A DNA stretch of 64,000 bases from an uncultured Paracoccaceae bacterium (GCA_947498645.1 CANMKS010000001.1:2642032-2706031); one strand, 5' to 3'; positions 25,652 to 39,511 are shown, counted from the stretch's first letter. Numbers and translations: made by a program. The notes: generated by a model not told the origin, from the sequence alone.

Positions 25652-28393
25652 GTGAGCGACACCCCAGAAACCCCTGAAAACGATGATGAAATGCCGCCTA
25701 TGCGCCCTGCATATGATGGCCCGTCTGTCACCATCGAACACGAGCTGAAGACCAGCTACCTTGATTACGCGATGAGCGTCATCGTGTCACGTGCGATTCC
25801 AGACCTGCGTGACGGGCTGAAACCTGTGCATCGACGTATCATCTACTCGATGTATGAAAAGGGCATTACGGCTGACAAATCCTATCGAAAATCGGCCAAA
25901 TCCGTGGGCGATGTGATGGGCTCTTATCACCCGCATGGCGACAGTGCGATCTATGACGCGCTGGTGCGGATGGCGCAGGATTTCTCGATGTCACTGCCGT
26001 TGATCGACGGTCAGGGCAACTTTGGCTCCATGGACGGCGATGGCGCGGCTGCGATGCGCTATACTGAATCGCGGTTGGACAGCGTCGCAAAATACATGAC
26101 GGATGATCTGGGCAAGGACACCGTCGATTTCATGGACAACTACGACGGCAAAGAACGTGAACCCTCGGTTCTGCCCTCACGTTTTCCGAATATGCTGGTC
26201 AATGGCGCGGGTGGTATTGCGGTCGGTATGGCCACAAACATCCCGCCCCATAACCTTGGCGAAGTTGTCGATGCCACCCTGGCCCTGATCGACACTCCTG
26301 ACATGTCGTCGGAAGAGTTGATCGAATATATCCCTGCCCCGGATTTCCCCACGGGCGGGATCATTCTGGGCCGCTCTGGCGCGCGTAAGGCATATCTTGA
26401 GGGGCGCGGATCCGTCATCGTGCGCGCGAAAACGGCGGTCGAAGAGATCCGCAAGGATCGCTATGCCATTGTCATCAACGAGATCCCCTATCAGGTGAAC
26501 AAAGCCGCGATGATCGACAAGATCGCCGAGGCCGCCCGCGACAAAAAGATCGAAGGCATCGCCCACGTTCAGGACGAATCTGACCGCAACGGCGTCCGTG
26601 TGGTTGTTGAACTCAAACGCGATGCAACGGCCGAGGTGGTGCTCAACCAGTTGTTCCGCTTTACGCCCATGCAAACCTATTTTGGCTGCAACATGCTGGC
26701 GCTGAACGGTGGTAAGCCCGAGCAGCTGACGTTGCGCGCCTTCCTGACGGCATTTGTCGATTTCCGCGAAGAGGTTGTCGCCCGCCGCACCGCGTTTGAG
26801 CTGCGCAAGGCACGCGAACGGTCACATGTGCTGTGTGGTTTGGCGGTTGCGGTGACCAATATTGACGAAGTTGTCGCCACGATCCGCTCTTCTGCTGATG
26901 CAGCAACAGCGCGTGAAAAACTGATGACACGTCGCTGGCCTGCGGAATCCATCCTTGAGTATATCAAGCTGATCGACGATCCGACCCATACCGCCAATGA
27001 CGACGGCACCTATAACCTGTCGGAAACGCAGGCCCGCGCCATTCTGGAGCTGCGCTTGCAGCGCCTGACGCAGATCGGCGTGAAGGAAGTCACAGACGAG
27101 CTGCAAGAGCTTGCGGCCAAAATACGCGAATACCTTGAGATTCTGGGCTCGCGTGAGCGGATCATGCAGATCATCCGCGATGAATTGCATGAGGTTCGTG
27201 AACTGTTCGCTGTGCCCCGTCGCACGGAAATCGTCGATTGGTCCGGCGACATGGAAGACGAAGACCTGATCGAGAAAGAAGACATGGTCGTGACCGTGAC
27301 GTCTGGCGGTTACATCAAACGAACCGCCCTCGCTGATTTCCGCGCACAGCGGCGTGGTGGCAAGGGCCTGTCGTCGATGGCCACCAAGGAAGAGGACGTG
27401 GTCACCACCCTCTTTGTGGCCAATACCCATACGCAACTGCTGTTCTTCACAACCGACGGCATGGTCTACAAGCTGAAGACGTGGCGTCTGCCGCTGGGCA
27501 ACCGCACGGCCAAAGGCAAAGCCATCGTCAATATCCTGCCTATTCCGCAGGGTGTTTCGGTTGCGGCCATCATGCCCGTGGATCGACCGGAAGAGGAATG
27601 GGATGACCTGCAGGTGGTCTTTGCGACCTCTGCGGGGACTGTGCGGCGCAACAAACTGTCTGATTTCACCAATGTGATGCGCAACGGCAAAATTGCGATG
27701 AAATTCGAGGATGATCATGCGGAAACAACGCTGATCAATGCGCGGATTGCCTCAAACGATGATGACGTCATGCTGGTGACAGACAGCGGGCGCGCCATTC
27801 GTTTCCCCGCAACTGACGTGCGTGTTTTCAACTCGCGCAGTTCCGTGGGTGTGCGCGGGATCAGGCTGCAAGGCGACGACAAGGTCGTGTCGATGTCGAT
27901 CATCCGCCACTTCAAGGCCGAAGCGGAAGAGCGTGCCGCCTACCTGAAGATGCGCCGTGCGATGGCCGGTCTGGCCGATGATGCCGAGAACGATGATGAC
28001 GAAGATGTCGCCCCCGGCGCCATCAGTCAGGAACGCTATGCCGAGATGTCCGCGGCGGAAAACCTGATCCTGACGATTACGTCCAAAGGGTCGGGTAAAT
28101 TGTCCTCCAGCCATGACTATCCGGTGCGGGGGCGCGGTGGCATGGGCGTGGCCGCGATGGACAGGGCAATGCGCGGAGGACCGCTTGTCACATCCTTCCC
28201 GGTTGAAATGTCTGACCAAATCATGCTCGTTACTTCTACGGGCCAGTCGATCCGGGTGCCGATTGAGGGGATTTCCTTCAGGTCGCGCGGGGCGGGTGGC
28301 GTCAAAGTCTTTGACACCGGAAAAGGTGAAACCGTGGTCAGCGTCGCATGGATTGCTGATCAGGGAGAGGACGAAGAAGCAGCGGAGGACTAA
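25652..28393 (+). CDS. gyrA: DNA gyrase subunit A
   Basis: A 913-residue catalytic subunit that cuts and rejoins DNA to introduce negative supercoils. The active-site tyrosine is Tyr137 (AAMRYTE). The quinolone-determining loop HPHGDSAIYDA carries Ser98 and Asp102, the residues of the susceptible wild type. The C-terminal beta-pinwheel repeats are complete, with the GyrA box (QRRGGKG) near residue 563. An acidic insert (DDAENDDDEDVA) near 770-785 is family variation. The start is GTG 25652 behind AGGCGGA. No upstream ATG is in frame. The gene is monocistronic. Confidence 0.97.
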   Translation: MSDTPETPENDDEMPPMRPAYDGPSVTIEHELKTSYLDYAMSVIVSRAIPDLRDGLKPVHRRIIYSMYEKGITADKSYRKSAKSVGDVMGSYHPHGDSAIYDALVRMAQDFSMSLPLIDGQGNFGSMDGDGAAAMRYTESRLDSVAKYMTDDLGKDTVDFMDNYDGKEREPSVLPSRFPNMLVNGAGGIAVGMATNIPPHNLGEVVDATLALIDTPDMSSEELIEYIPAPDFPTGGIILGRSGARKAYLEGRGSVIVRAKTAVEEIRKDRYAIVINEIPYQVNKAAMIDKIAEAARDKKIEGIAHVQDESDRNGVRVVVELKRDATAEVVLNQLFRFTPMQTYFGCNMLALNGGKPEQLTLRAFLTAFVDFREEVVARRTAFELRKARERSHVLCGLAVAVTNIDEVVATIRSSADAATAREKLMTRRWPAESILEYIKLIDDPTHTANDDGTYNLSETQARAILELRLQRLTQIGVKEVTDELQELAAKIREYLEILGSRERIMQIIRDELHEVRELFAVPRRTEIVDWSGDMEDEDLIEKEDMVVTVTSGGYIKRTALADFRAQRRGGKGLSSMATKEEDVVTTLFVANTHTQLLFFTTDGMVYKLKTWRLPLGNRTAKGKAIVNILPIPQGVSVAAIMPVDRPEEEWDDLQVVFATSAGTVRRNKLSDFTNVMRNGKIAMKFEDDHAETTLINARIASNDDDVMLVTDSGRAIRFPATDVRVFNSRSSVGVRGIRLQGDDKVVSMSIIRHFKAEAEERAAYLKMRRAMAGLADDAENDDDEDVAPGAISQERYAEMSAAENLILTITSKGSGKLSSSHDYPVRGRGGMGVAAMDRAMRGGPLVTSFPVEMSDQIMLVTSTGQSIRVPIEGISFRSRGAGGVKVFDTGKGETVVSVAWIADQGEDEEAAED

Positions 28394-28461
28394 TTTCAGT
28401 GTCCGCAATATCGGGGCGCAGCATGCGTTTGCGCCCTAAAACACGGTGAGGGAGTGTTGAT

Positions 28462-29178
28462 ATGTTGAATAAATTGCTTTTGTCGACGGCATTTGTCGTC
28501 GCAGGCTCAGCCGGATTTGCCCAAGGGTTTTCTGGCGCCGAACTGGGGATCGAGTTCACAGACGGAACGGATGTCGAGGATATCGGCGGCATCAGCTACA
28601 GCGGCGCTGTTGAGGCCGAAGTGGGCTATGGCATCTCTGTTGCTTTGGGTGCGACTGCCTACAACTATGACGTTGGCGAGGATAGTATCTCGAACCTGAC
28701 ACTGCATGGTATTTATGCGATTGATAACGCCACATCGCTTGGCTTTTTCATCGGGCAGGACAATCTGGACAGCGAGTCGAGCGATCTATTTGGCGCTGAA
28801 TTTGCCTATGATTTTGGTCTGGGTGATTTTGAAGCCTATGTGGGAAGAGCAACAGATTCTGCCGATGATGACGTGACACTGTTCGGTGTCGGCGGCACAT
28901 ACGATCTGGGCAGCGGCTTTTCCTTTGGCGGCACTATAGATCGCTTCTCCGGCGATGGGTTCTCGGCTTCTGCGCTTGAACTTGGCGGCTACTATACCCT
29001 GGCGCAGGGCCCGCGGTTTGGCGTCACTTTCGGCCAGTCGAACCTCGATTCTGGCAGCACCGACGTAAGCGAGAATTTCTTCGGGCTGCAGGCGAGCGTC
29101 GCAATCGGCCCCAATGGCGGCACGACGTTCGGTCGCCGCGGCATTTATGAAGTGATCAAGATCGGTCCGTCACTTTGA
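28462..29178 (+). CDS. Outer-membrane beta-barrel protein (porin-like), copy 1
   Basis: A 238-residue protein with a Sec signal peptide (LLLSTAFVVAGSAGFAQG, cleavage after AQ-like residues near 20) and a chain of short alternating strands ending in aromatic or glycine turns, as in small outer-membrane barrels. Acidic turns (FTDGTDVEDIG, DSADDD) dominate. It resembles the next gene in the centre (LHGIYAIDNATSLGFFIGQ against VHGMYMMSPDTAIGGFVAQ), so the two are tandem paralogues. Function is unknown: a small porin or adhesion barrel. Its own terminator follows at 29200. Confidence 0.75.
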   Translation: MLNKLLLSTAFVVAGSAGFAQGFSGAELGIEFTDGTDVEDIGGISYSGAVEAEVGYGISVALGATAYNYDVGEDSISNLTLHGIYAIDNATSLGFFIGQDNLDSESSDLFGAEFAYDFGLGDFEAYVGRATDSADDDVTLFGVGGTYDLGSGFSFGGTIDRFSGDGFSASALELGGYYTLAQGPRFGVTFGQSNLDSGSTDVSENFFGLQASVAIGPNGGTTFGRRGIYEVIKIGPSL

Positions 29179-29199
29179 TCAGCCTTTCATGAACGACAC

Positions 29200-29232
29200 A
29201 AAGGCCCGGTCGACAACGACCGGGCCTTTTTT
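29200..29232 (+). terminator. Intrinsic terminator after barrel protein copy 1
   Basis: A thirteen-base perfect stem, AAAGGCCCGGTCG (29200-29212) with CGACCGGGCCTTT (29217-29229), a four-base loop, then TTT. Confidence 0.92.
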
Positions 29233-29356
29233 CGTTGCCGTAGGGGAAACTGTGCTGCAAAAAACACAACCTTAAGGTTACGAGAATCCGGCTTTGAAGT
29301 TTCAGCGCAGGCAGATTATCGACTGCGTATTGAATTCAAACAAACGGATTATTGGC

Positions 29357-30118
29357 ATGTACAAGAATACCACATTTGCGGCTTTGGTGATTGCATCCTT
29401 TGCCACGCCAACCCTCGCACAGGACATCAACGCGGCGTCTGTGTCAGCGGCTTACACGTCCTACACCGACGATAACTTTGACAACTCCTACACCAACCTC
29501 AAAGCAAGTGTTGAGCTCGGTTTGGCATCTACATTTGCGATTGGCGGTAACCTCGCCGCCTATGGTGGCGATCTTGATGATGGACTGCTGAATGCAACAG
29601 TGCATGGCATGTATATGATGTCGCCAGACACAGCCATTGGCGGCTTTGTAGCGCAGGAGAGCGAGGGCGATTTTGATGCCACACTCTACGGCATTGAATT
29701 CGGTACAGGCTCTGAAAGCACACGCGCCGAAGCATATTTTGGTGTTGTTGACAGCGATGACCTGACGGGGGACTTCTCGGTCTCAGGGTTCAACTTTGAA
29801 TTTGCTGTTGCCTCGAACTTTACGCTTGGACTTGACTATGAGGCATTCACAATCGCGGATGGGTTCACGCCGCCCGGCTCGACCGATACCGAAGATCTGA
29901 CATACAGCGATGTATCACTGATCGCCCGTTACCAGTTTGAAGGCGGCACATCTGTCTTTGCAGAAATTGGCCAAGTCGGCTTTTCGGCATCAACAGACGA
30001 TACAACTTACGTCTCGGCGAACAACCTAGAGTATTTTGCCGTTGGTGCAGAATATGCGTTTGGCCGCGCGACCGGCACATTGCTGGGTGAGCGTACGTTT
30101 GCCGGCTGGGGTCTGTAA
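29357..30118 (+). CDS. Outer-membrane beta-barrel protein (porin-like), copy 2
   Basis: A 253-residue exported protein. The signal peptide runs from MYKNTTFAALVIASFATPTLAQ to a likely cleavage after LAQ (about residue 22). The mature part is strands and acidic turns (SYTDDNFDNSYTN, GGDLDDG) ending in a C-terminal aromatic-containing strand (ERTFAGWGL). It is paralogous to the preceding gene. ATG 29357 is chosen because it begins the signal peptide. The upstream TTG at 29294 would add 21 residues that break it. Role unknown. It has its own terminator at 30141. Confidence 0.75.
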   Translation: MYKNTTFAALVIASFATPTLAQDINAASVSAAYTSYTDDNFDNSYTNLKASVELGLASTFAIGGNLAAYGGDLDDGLLNATVHGMYMMSPDTAIGGFVAQESEGDFDATLYGIEFGTGSESTRAEAYFGVVDSDDLTGDFSVSGFNFEFAVASNFTLGLDYEAFTIADGFTPPGSTDTEDLTYSDVSLIARYQFEGGTSVFAEIGQVGFSASTDDTTYVSANNLEYFAVGAEYAFGRATGTLLGERTFAGWGL

Positions 30119-30140
30119 CGCCAACCCGACATAATCACCG

Positions 30141-30174
30141 AAAGGCCCGCACATCATTGCGGGCCTTTTCTTTT
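30141..30174 (+). terminator. Intrinsic terminator after barrel protein copy 2
   Basis: AAAGGCCCGC (30141-30150) pairs with GCGGGCCTTT (30159-30168) around an eight-base loop, followed by a T-rich run. The stem core is the same as in the terminators at 19640 and 29200. Confidence 0.9.
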
Positions 30175-30200
30175 GCGCGGCCCCCAACTACATCACCCTC

Positions 30201-31556
30201 ATGCAAGATACATTGAACATCATCGGCGGCGGTATGGCCGGATCAGAGGCCGCCTGGCAGGCCGCAAATGCGGGCCTTAAGGTTGTCATCCACGAGATGC
30301 GCCCAAAGGTCGAGACCTTTGCCCACCGCACTGGCAACCTTGGCGAAATGGTTTGTTCGAACTCCTTCCGCTCGGATGATCACGAACAAAACGCCGTTGG
30401 CCTGCTGCATTGGGAAATGATGCAGGCCAACGGTCTGATCATGCAGACCGCCTATAAGCACCGCCTGCCTGCGGGTGGCGCGCTTGCCGTGGACCGTGAT
30501 CCCTTTGCTGAAAGCGTGACTGCCGCGCTTAAGGCACACCCCAATATCTCTGTTTCTTATGAAGAGGTTACAGAGCTACCTTCAGATGGCCAATGGATTA
30601 TCGCCACCGGTCCGCTGACATCTGGTGCGCTCGCCCAGGCGATCCAGACGGAAACCGGGTCAGAGGCGCTGGCCTTTTTCGATGCCATCGCGCCCATCGT
30701 GTATCACGACAGCATCAACATGGATGTGGCATGGATGCAGTCCCGCTACGACAAGGGCGAGACCGAGGCAGAACGGACTGCCTACCTCAACTGCCCCATG
30801 ACCAAAGACCAATATGAAGCGTTCATCGACGCGCTGCTGGCGGCAGAGAAAACCGAATTCAAAGAGGGTGAAGCCGCCGGATATTTCGACGGTTGCCTGC
30901 CGATCGAGGTGATGGCCGAACGCGGCCGCGAAACCCTGCGCTTTGGCCCGATGAAGCCGGTTGGGCTGACCAATGCCAACGATCCCGAAAACAAGCCCTA
31001 TGCTGTGGTTCAGTTGCGCCGCGACAATGCGCTGGGGACTTTGTTCAATATTGTCGGCTTTCAAACCAAGATGAAATACGGCGCGCAAAAGGCTGTTTTC
31101 AAACTGATTCCCGGTTTGGAAGACGCCGAATTCGCCCGTCTTGGCGGCATTCATCGCAACACATTTCTGAATTCACCAACGCTGCTGGATGCACAGATGC
31201 GCCTGCGCTCAAGGCCCAACATCCGCTTTGCCGGGCAGATCACAGGTGTTGAGGGCTACGTTGAAAGTGCCGCGATGGGCCTTCTGGCGGGGCGTATGGC
31301 TGTGGCCGAAATGGCGGGAAAAGAACTGGCCCCCGTTCCGCACACAACTGCAATGGGGGCGCTGGTCACACATATCACCGGCGGAGCCGAGGCAAAGACG
31401 TTCCAGCCAATGAACGTCAACTTTGGCCTCTTTCCTCCGCTTGATGGGGTCAAGGGCGGGCGGCGCGGCCGTAAAGAGCGATACAAGGCCTATACAGACC
31501 GCGCCAAGGTGGACTGGCAGGCCTGGCTTGGCCAAATGGCGCTGGACGCGGCTTAA
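30201..31556 (+). CDS. trmFO: Folate/FAD-dependent tRNA (uracil-54-C5)-methyltransferase TrmFO
   Basis: A 451-residue flavoprotein that makes ribothymidine-54 in tRNA using methylenetetrahydrofolate. The FAD-binding start is [16 protein letters not shown] (residues 7-22). The nucleophilic cysteine Cys52 lies in [13 protein letters not shown], and a second conserved cysteine lies in [13 protein letters not shown]. The C-terminal [10 protein letters not shown] is typical. The gene stands just downstream of the second barrel gene's terminator and 23 bp before a methyltransferase gene. This replaces the SAM-dependent TrmA route, as in many alphaproteobacteria and Gram-positives. Confidence 0.95.
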   Translation: MQDTLNIIGGGMAGSEAAWQAANAGLKVVIHEMRPKVETFAHRTGNLGEMVCSNSFRSDDHEQNAVGLLHWEMMQANGLIMQTAYKHRLPAGGALAVDRDPFAESVTAALKAHPNISVSYEEVTELPSDGQWIIATGPLTSGALAQAIQTETGSEALAFFDAIAPIVYHDSINMDVAWMQSRYDKGETEAERTAYLNCPMTKDQYEAFIDALLAAEKTEFKEGEAAGYFDGCLPIEVMAERGRETLRFGPMKPVGLTNANDPENKPYAVVQLRRDNALGTLFNIVGFQTKMKYGAQKAVFKLIPGLEDAEFARLGGIHRNTFLNSPTLLDAQMRLRSRPNIRFAGQITGVEGYVESAAMGLLAGRMAVAEMAGKELAPVPHTTAMGALVTHITGGAEAKTFQPMNVNFGLFPPLDGVKGGRRGRKERYKAYTDRAKVDWQAWLGQMALDAA

Positions 31557-31579
31557 GACCTGGTTCTAGACTGCCCGGT

Positions 31580-32197
31580 ATGACCAGGAAAAAAGACGTG
31601 CTGCAACCCTCGCTCTGGACCCCGCGACCCGTGGAAGAGACGATCTCAGTCTATGCCGCATGGGCCGATACCTATGATGCAGAGGTTCAGGCGCGTGGCT
31701 ATCGGACCCCTGCCCGGCTTGCTTCGGCTTTGGCCGATCATGCGCCGCTTGATGCGAGGATTCTGGACTTTGGCTGTGGCACAGGCATTGGCGGTGCGGC
31801 CCTGCGCAAGGCCGGGTTTACGCAGATGGATGGCACTGATGTGACCGCCGAAATGCTGGAAATCGCCACTAAAACAGGGCTTTACGGCAAGACATGGCAC
31901 TCCACACCGGGTGAGTTGAGCTTTGCTAAGGGCGACTATGACGTCATTGTCGCTGTCGGCGTGATCAGCCTAGGGGCGGCCCCGCCTGATACGCTGGCAC
32001 CACTTGTGGCCAAGCTCACCAGTGGTGGGTTGTTGGCACTGTCTTACAACGGGCCGACGTTAGAGGATGACAGCTATGCCGACGCATTGGGCGCAGAGGT
32101 TGGCGCAGGCCATGTCGAGGTGATTTTTCGCGAACATGGGCCGCATCTGGAAGACGTTGGCATGGGCTCTGACGTCATTATCCTGCGCCGCCGGTGA
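31580..32197 (+). CDS. Class I SAM-dependent methyltransferase
   Basis: A 205-residue Rossmann-fold methyltransferase. SAM-binding motif I is ILDFGCGTG (61-69), followed by the acidic motif II region (GTDVTAEMLEIA) and a motif near DVIVAVGVI. A short N-terminal helix (VYAAWADTYDAEV) is typical of Methyltransf_11/25 proteins acting on small molecules. The target is not readable. It lies between trmFO and gluQ with the GTG of gluQ overlapping its TGA, so an RNA-related substrate is an attractive but unsupported guess. Confidence 0.85.
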   Translation: MTRKKDVLQPSLWTPRPVEETISVYAAWADTYDAEVQARGYRTPARLASALADHAPLDARILDFGCGTGIGGAALRKAGFTQMDGTDVTAEMLEIATKTGLYGKTWHSTPGELSFAKGDYDVIVAVGVISLGAAPPDTLAPLVAKLTSGGLLALSYNGPTLEDDSYADALGAEVGAGHVEVIFREHGPHLEDVGMGSDVIILRRR

Positions 32198-33087
32198 TCA
32201 CACGCTTTGCACCATCGCCGACGGGGCCGTTGCATCTGGGACATGCGTATTCTGCAATGCTGGCGCATGACATGGCGATGGAAAACAACGGAACCTTTCT
32301 GTTGCGCATTGAGGACATCGATCAATCGCGTGCGCGTCCGGAGTGGGAACAGCAAATTTACGATGATCTGACATGGCTGGGGCTTTGGTGGCCTGATCCC
32401 GTCATGCGCCAATCACAGAGACATGCTGCATATCAGGCAGCGTTGGATCAACTGTGGAACGACGTACTGCTCTATCCATGCCTGTGCTCGCGTAAAGACA
32501 TTGAGCAAGCAGCCAGTGCGCCGCAAGAAGGTGCAACAATCGGGCCCGATGGTATCGTTTACCCTGGCACCTGCGCTGGTTCTGTCAATCCATATGAGCC
32601 CGGCGAACTGCCTTATGAACGACCCCTTAGATTAGATATAGAGAAAGCGACACGTATTACTTGCGCCCACGAGGTTAGGCCTGACCACCCGTGGACGAGC
32701 ACCTTCTCCTTTTGTGAGCACCAGCATGAACCACATGGAATCAGAAACGTGACCGCAGAGCACCTGATTGCAAACATTGGGGATGTCGTAGTTTCGCGGC
32801 GTGACATGCGGACATCATACCACTTGAGCGTTGTTGTTGACGACGCGGCCCAAGGTGTCACCGATGTTATTCGCGGCGAAGACCTCTTGGACGCAACCCC
32901 GATTCACGTCATCCTTCAGAAATTGCTCCGGTATCCAACGCCTCGCTATCATCATCATCGGCTCATCAGGGACGACCAAGGGAAACGGCTTGCTAAGCGT
33001 GACGATGCGCGCGCCCTATCCAAGTATCGATCCGAAGGCGCAACGCCAAACGACATCAGGCGTCTGGTTGGGCTTCCTGAACTTTGA
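32194..33087 (+). CDS. gluQ: Glutamyl-Q tRNA(Asp) synthetase
   Basis: A 297-residue shortened glutamyl-tRNA synthetase without an anticodon-binding domain. It activates glutamate and attaches it to queuosine-34 of tRNA-Asp. The HIGH-type motif is HLGH (residues 14-17), a zinc site is formed by YPCLC and PGTC, and the KMSKS-like loop is GKRLAKRD. It starts at GTG 32194 overlapping the upstream stop by four bases. The stretch near 32620-32660 uses AGA, TTA and ATA codons uncommon in the neighbours, hinting at different ancestry for the gene. It overlaps hisI tail to tail by 32 bp. Confidence 0.92.
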   Translation: MITRFAPSPTGPLHLGHAYSAMLAHDMAMENNGTFLLRIEDIDQSRARPEWEQQIYDDLTWLGLWWPDPVMRQSQRHAAYQAALDQLWNDVLLYPCLCSRKDIEQAASAPQEGATIGPDGIVYPGTCAGSVNPYEPGELPYERPLRLDIEKATRITCAHEVRPDHPWTSTFSFCEHQHEPHGIRNVTAEHLIANIGDVVVSRRDMRTSYHLSVVVDDAAQGVTDVIRGEDLLDATPIHVILQKLLRYPTPRYHHHRLIRDDQGKRLAKRDDARALSKYRSEGATPNDIRRLVGLPEL

Positions 33088-33430
33088 CGGTTTCCACCTC
33101 TTCCCCATCCTGCACCGCCGTATAAAAACACGTGCGCCGCCCGGTGTGACAGGCCGGTCCTTGCTGCGTGACGGTCAGCAACAGGCAATCACGGTCGCAA
33201 TCAATGTGGAACTCGACCAACCCTTGCGTATTCCCGCTGGTTGCACCTTTGACCCAGAACTCTTGCCGCGAGCGCGACCAATAGGTCACCTGCCCTGTCT
33301 CTAACGTCCGGGCCACAGCCTCGGCATTCATCCAGGCCATCATCAAGACCTCACCAGAGGCCGCATCCTGTGCAATTGCGGGGATCAGCCCTGCCTCATT
33401 ATACCGCAGGGTGGTTGGGTCGAATGACAT
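33056..33430 (-). CDS. hisI: Phosphoribosyl-AMP cyclohydrolase
   Basis: A 124-residue enzyme opening the adenine ring of phosphoribosyl-AMP, third step of histidine synthesis. The zinc and magnesium ligands are present: DCDRDC (the aspartates and Cys residues) and the later [12 protein letters not shown]. It is the single-domain form, without the HisE half, as usual in alphaproteobacteria. The reading frame overlaps the end of gluQ by 32 bp, so the last ten residues (VQEAQPDA end) lie over the other gene. No other his genes are in the window. Confidence 0.95.
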   Translation of the reverse strand: MSFDPTTLRYNEAGLIPAIAQDAASGEVLMMAWMNAEAVARTLETGQVTYWSRSRQEFWVKGATSGNTQGLVEFHIDCDRDCLLLTVTQQGPACHTGRRTCFYTAVQDGEEVETVKVQEAQPDA

Positions 33431-33496
33431 ATCAAAAACCTTTGCAAGCCGTGGTGTGATGACTATCTAGAAGGCGTAAGCGCGAAGGGCAACGCT

Positions 33497-33943
33497 ATGT
33501 CGGCTGAAAACGATCTGATCAAACTCTATTCCGGGCGCATTCTGGCGCTGGCTGCGGATATGCCGCGCACAACGCGGCTGGATGATCCCACAGCAACAGC
33601 CCAGAAACGTGCGCCGCTTTGCGGGTCAACGGTCACAGTGGACGTGACGGTGCGCGATGGCGTGATCACCGACTATGGCCAAGACGTGAAAGCCTGCGCA
33701 TTGGGTCAGGCGGCAGCGGCGATCGTAGGGGCAAACATTGTTGGCCTGACCGTTGCGCAGGTGCGCGACGGGCGCGACGCATTAAACGCAATGCTCAAAT
33801 CCGATGGCCCGGTGCCAGCGGCCCCTTTTGGCGATCTTGAGGTGTTGCAACCGGCCAAGGATTACAAGAACCGCCATGCCTCGATCATGCTGGCATTTGA
33901 TGCCACGCTGGACGCCTTGCAGGCCAATCAGGCCACCGCATAA
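33497..33943 (+). CDS. NifU/IscU-like iron-sulfur cluster scaffold protein
   Basis: A 148-residue protein of the NifU N-terminal type. Two of the usual scaffold cysteines are clear: Cys42 (PLCGSTV) and Cys67 (VKACALGQAAAAI). A third position downstream has no cysteine, so its cluster-assembly capacity is uncertain and may be by analogy to SufU. The closing region (LQPAKDYKNRHASIMLAFDA) matches a Rhodobacteraceae family labelled iron-sulfur cluster assembly scaffold protein. It stands alone between hisI and a small membrane-protein gene. Confidence 0.8.
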   Translation: MSAENDLIKLYSGRILALAADMPRTTRLDDPTATAQKRAPLCGSTVTVDVTVRDGVITDYGQDVKACALGQAAAAIVGANIVGLTVAQVRDGRDALNAMLKSDGPVPAAPFGDLEVLQPAKDYKNRHASIMLAFDATLDALQANQATA

Positions 33944-33979
33944 AAAAACCGCCGCACACCCGGGACAGAGTGGCGGCGG
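33942..33979 (-). terminator. Intrinsic terminator for the minus-strand small gene
   Basis: Read on the minus strand, CCGCCGC (33979-33973) pairs with GCGGCGG (33955-33949) and is followed by seven Ts. It lies 140 bp past the stop of the 40-residue gene and ends transcription before the scaffold gene. The stem is only seven bases with a long loop. Confidence 0.5.
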
Positions 33980-34119
33980 CAGGAAAGCACGGTTCAGCCC
34001 GGTCCTTGTTCATTGGGGAGAGGCAAAACCCCCGCTATGGACATCAGACAGGCAGGTCATCAACATTGCATTCTTGGGACAGGGCAATGAAGGAAGACCG
34101 GGCCAGACCGGCAGGCAAA

Positions 34120-34242
34120 TCAGATTAGTCCGGGCAAGGACAATCCGACAATCAGCATCACCATCAAAGCAACCACACCAAGCGCATCAGCGAGAATCGT
34201 TTCGCGCGACCGGGAGATAACGGATTTGATCTCTTCTGCCAT
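34120..34242 (-). CDS. Forty-residue single-helix membrane protein
   Basis: A very small gene: ATG 34242 to TGA 34120. AAAGGAAC lies six bases upstream. The protein starts MAEEIKSVISRSRETI and continues into one hydrophobic helix (about residues 18-37, rich in L, V, M), ending LPGLI. The polar amphipathic head and single helix suggest a small inner-membrane subunit or regulator. I recall similar short proteins in Rhodobacteraceae but no assigned function. It is transcribed away from recG's 5' neighbourhood, about 100 bp downstream of recG on the same strand. Confidence 0.75.
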   Translation of the reverse strand: MAEEIKSVISRSRETILADALGVVALMVMLIVGLSLPGLI

Positions 34243-34344
34243 GGTGTGTTCCTTTTATGTTCTGTTGCCACTTTGTTCTCATATCGTTAACGACCTGTAA
34301 AGAACTTTTTGAGAACATTTGCGAACATTCGGGAAAGAATTGAC

Positions 34345-38615
<4,271 letters not shown>

Positions 38616-38706
38616 TTAGGCGGGCAGCCCATCGCCGTAAAGCGCCGTTTGCCCTGCGGGTGCCGTCTTAGCTCAAATCAAACCGAACCACGCCAAGATG
38701 CCAACT

Positions 38707-39420
38707 CTAAGCACCCACTGCAATTTTCTCGGGCACAGCGGCCGGATCCGGGTCGCGCAGAACATAGCCGCGCCCCCAAACCGTCTCGATATAGTTTTCA
38801 CCCTGTGTTGCTTCACTCAGCTTTTTGCGCAGCTTGCAGATAAAGACGTCGATGATTTTCAACTCAGGTTCATCCATGCCGCCATAAAGGTGGTTAAGGA
38901 ACATTTCCTTGGTCAGGGTTGTGCCCTTGCGCAGGCTCAGCAATTCAAGGATCTGGTATTCCTTACCGGTCAGATGCACGGTGCTGCCTTCGACCTCTAC
39001 CGTTTTGGCATCAAGGTTCACGGCGACATCGCCTGTCTTGATGATTGATTGCGCGTGACCTTTGGAGCGCCGGATGATCGCATGGATGCGCGCCACCAGT
39101 TCTTCACGATGGAAGGGTTTCGTGAGGTAATCATCGGCCCCAAAACCAAAGCTTTTCAGCTTGCTTTCGGTGTTGTCATCGCCTGACAGGATCAGAATTG
39201 GCGTTTCAATCCGCGACTGACGCAATTGGCGCAGCACCTCATGCCCGTTCATATCGGGCAGATTGATATCGAGCAGGATCAGATCGTAATCATACAGTTT
39301 CGCAAGATCGATCCCTTCTTCACCAAGGTCCGTCGCATAGACATTCAGGTTGGCATGGGTCAGCATCAGTTCGATGCTTTTGGAGGTTGTTGGGTCGTCT
39401 TCAACCAGTAAGACACGCAT
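38707..39420 (-). CDS. ctrA: Cell-cycle response regulator CtrA
   Basis: A 237-residue OmpR-type response regulator. In the receiver domain the phospho-acceptor is Asp51 (LLDINLPD), with acidic Asp8/Asp9 and Lys in YLTKPF. The winged-helix DNA-binding domain ends [12 protein letters not shown]. It is the master regulator of the alphaproteobacterial cell cycle, and in Roseobacter-group species it chiefly controls motility and gene-transfer-agent genes. It receives phosphate through ChpT, encoded at 56180. The start is ATG 39420. The inhibitor SciP gene lies 91 bp upstream on the same strand, and TTAACC half-sites lie between them. Confidence 0.97.
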   Translation of the reverse strand: MRVLLVEDDPTTSKSIELMLTHANLNVYATDLGEEGIDLAKLYDYDLILLDINLPDMNGHEVLRQLRQSRIETPILILSGDDNTESKLKSFGFGADDYLTKPFHREELVARIHAIIRRSKGHAQSIIKTGDVAVNLDAKTVEVEGSTVHLTGKEYQILELLSLRKGTTLTKEMFLNHLYGGMDEPELKIIDVFICKLRKKLSEATQGENYIETVWGRGYVLRDPDPAAVPEKIAVGA

Positions 39421-39440
39421 TCGAGGTCTCCACTCTTTGT

Positions 39441-39473
39441 TTAATGCCATTAACCTAAACCCCCAAAGGTTAA
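39441..39473. promoter_or_regulatory. TTAACC-containing inverted repeat upstream of ctrA (candidate CtrA sites)
   Basis: TTAA (39441-39444) is followed at 39450 by TTAACCT, whose inverted copy AGGTTAA occupies 39467-39473. TTAACC is the CtrA half-site consensus. The separations here do not give the canonical TTAA-N7-TTAA, so this may be two half-sites. Autoregulation is an inference. Confidence 0.4.
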
Positions 39474-39511
39474 TCACACGTTACTGTAAGTGTAGTGAAT
39501 AAATATTCTCT

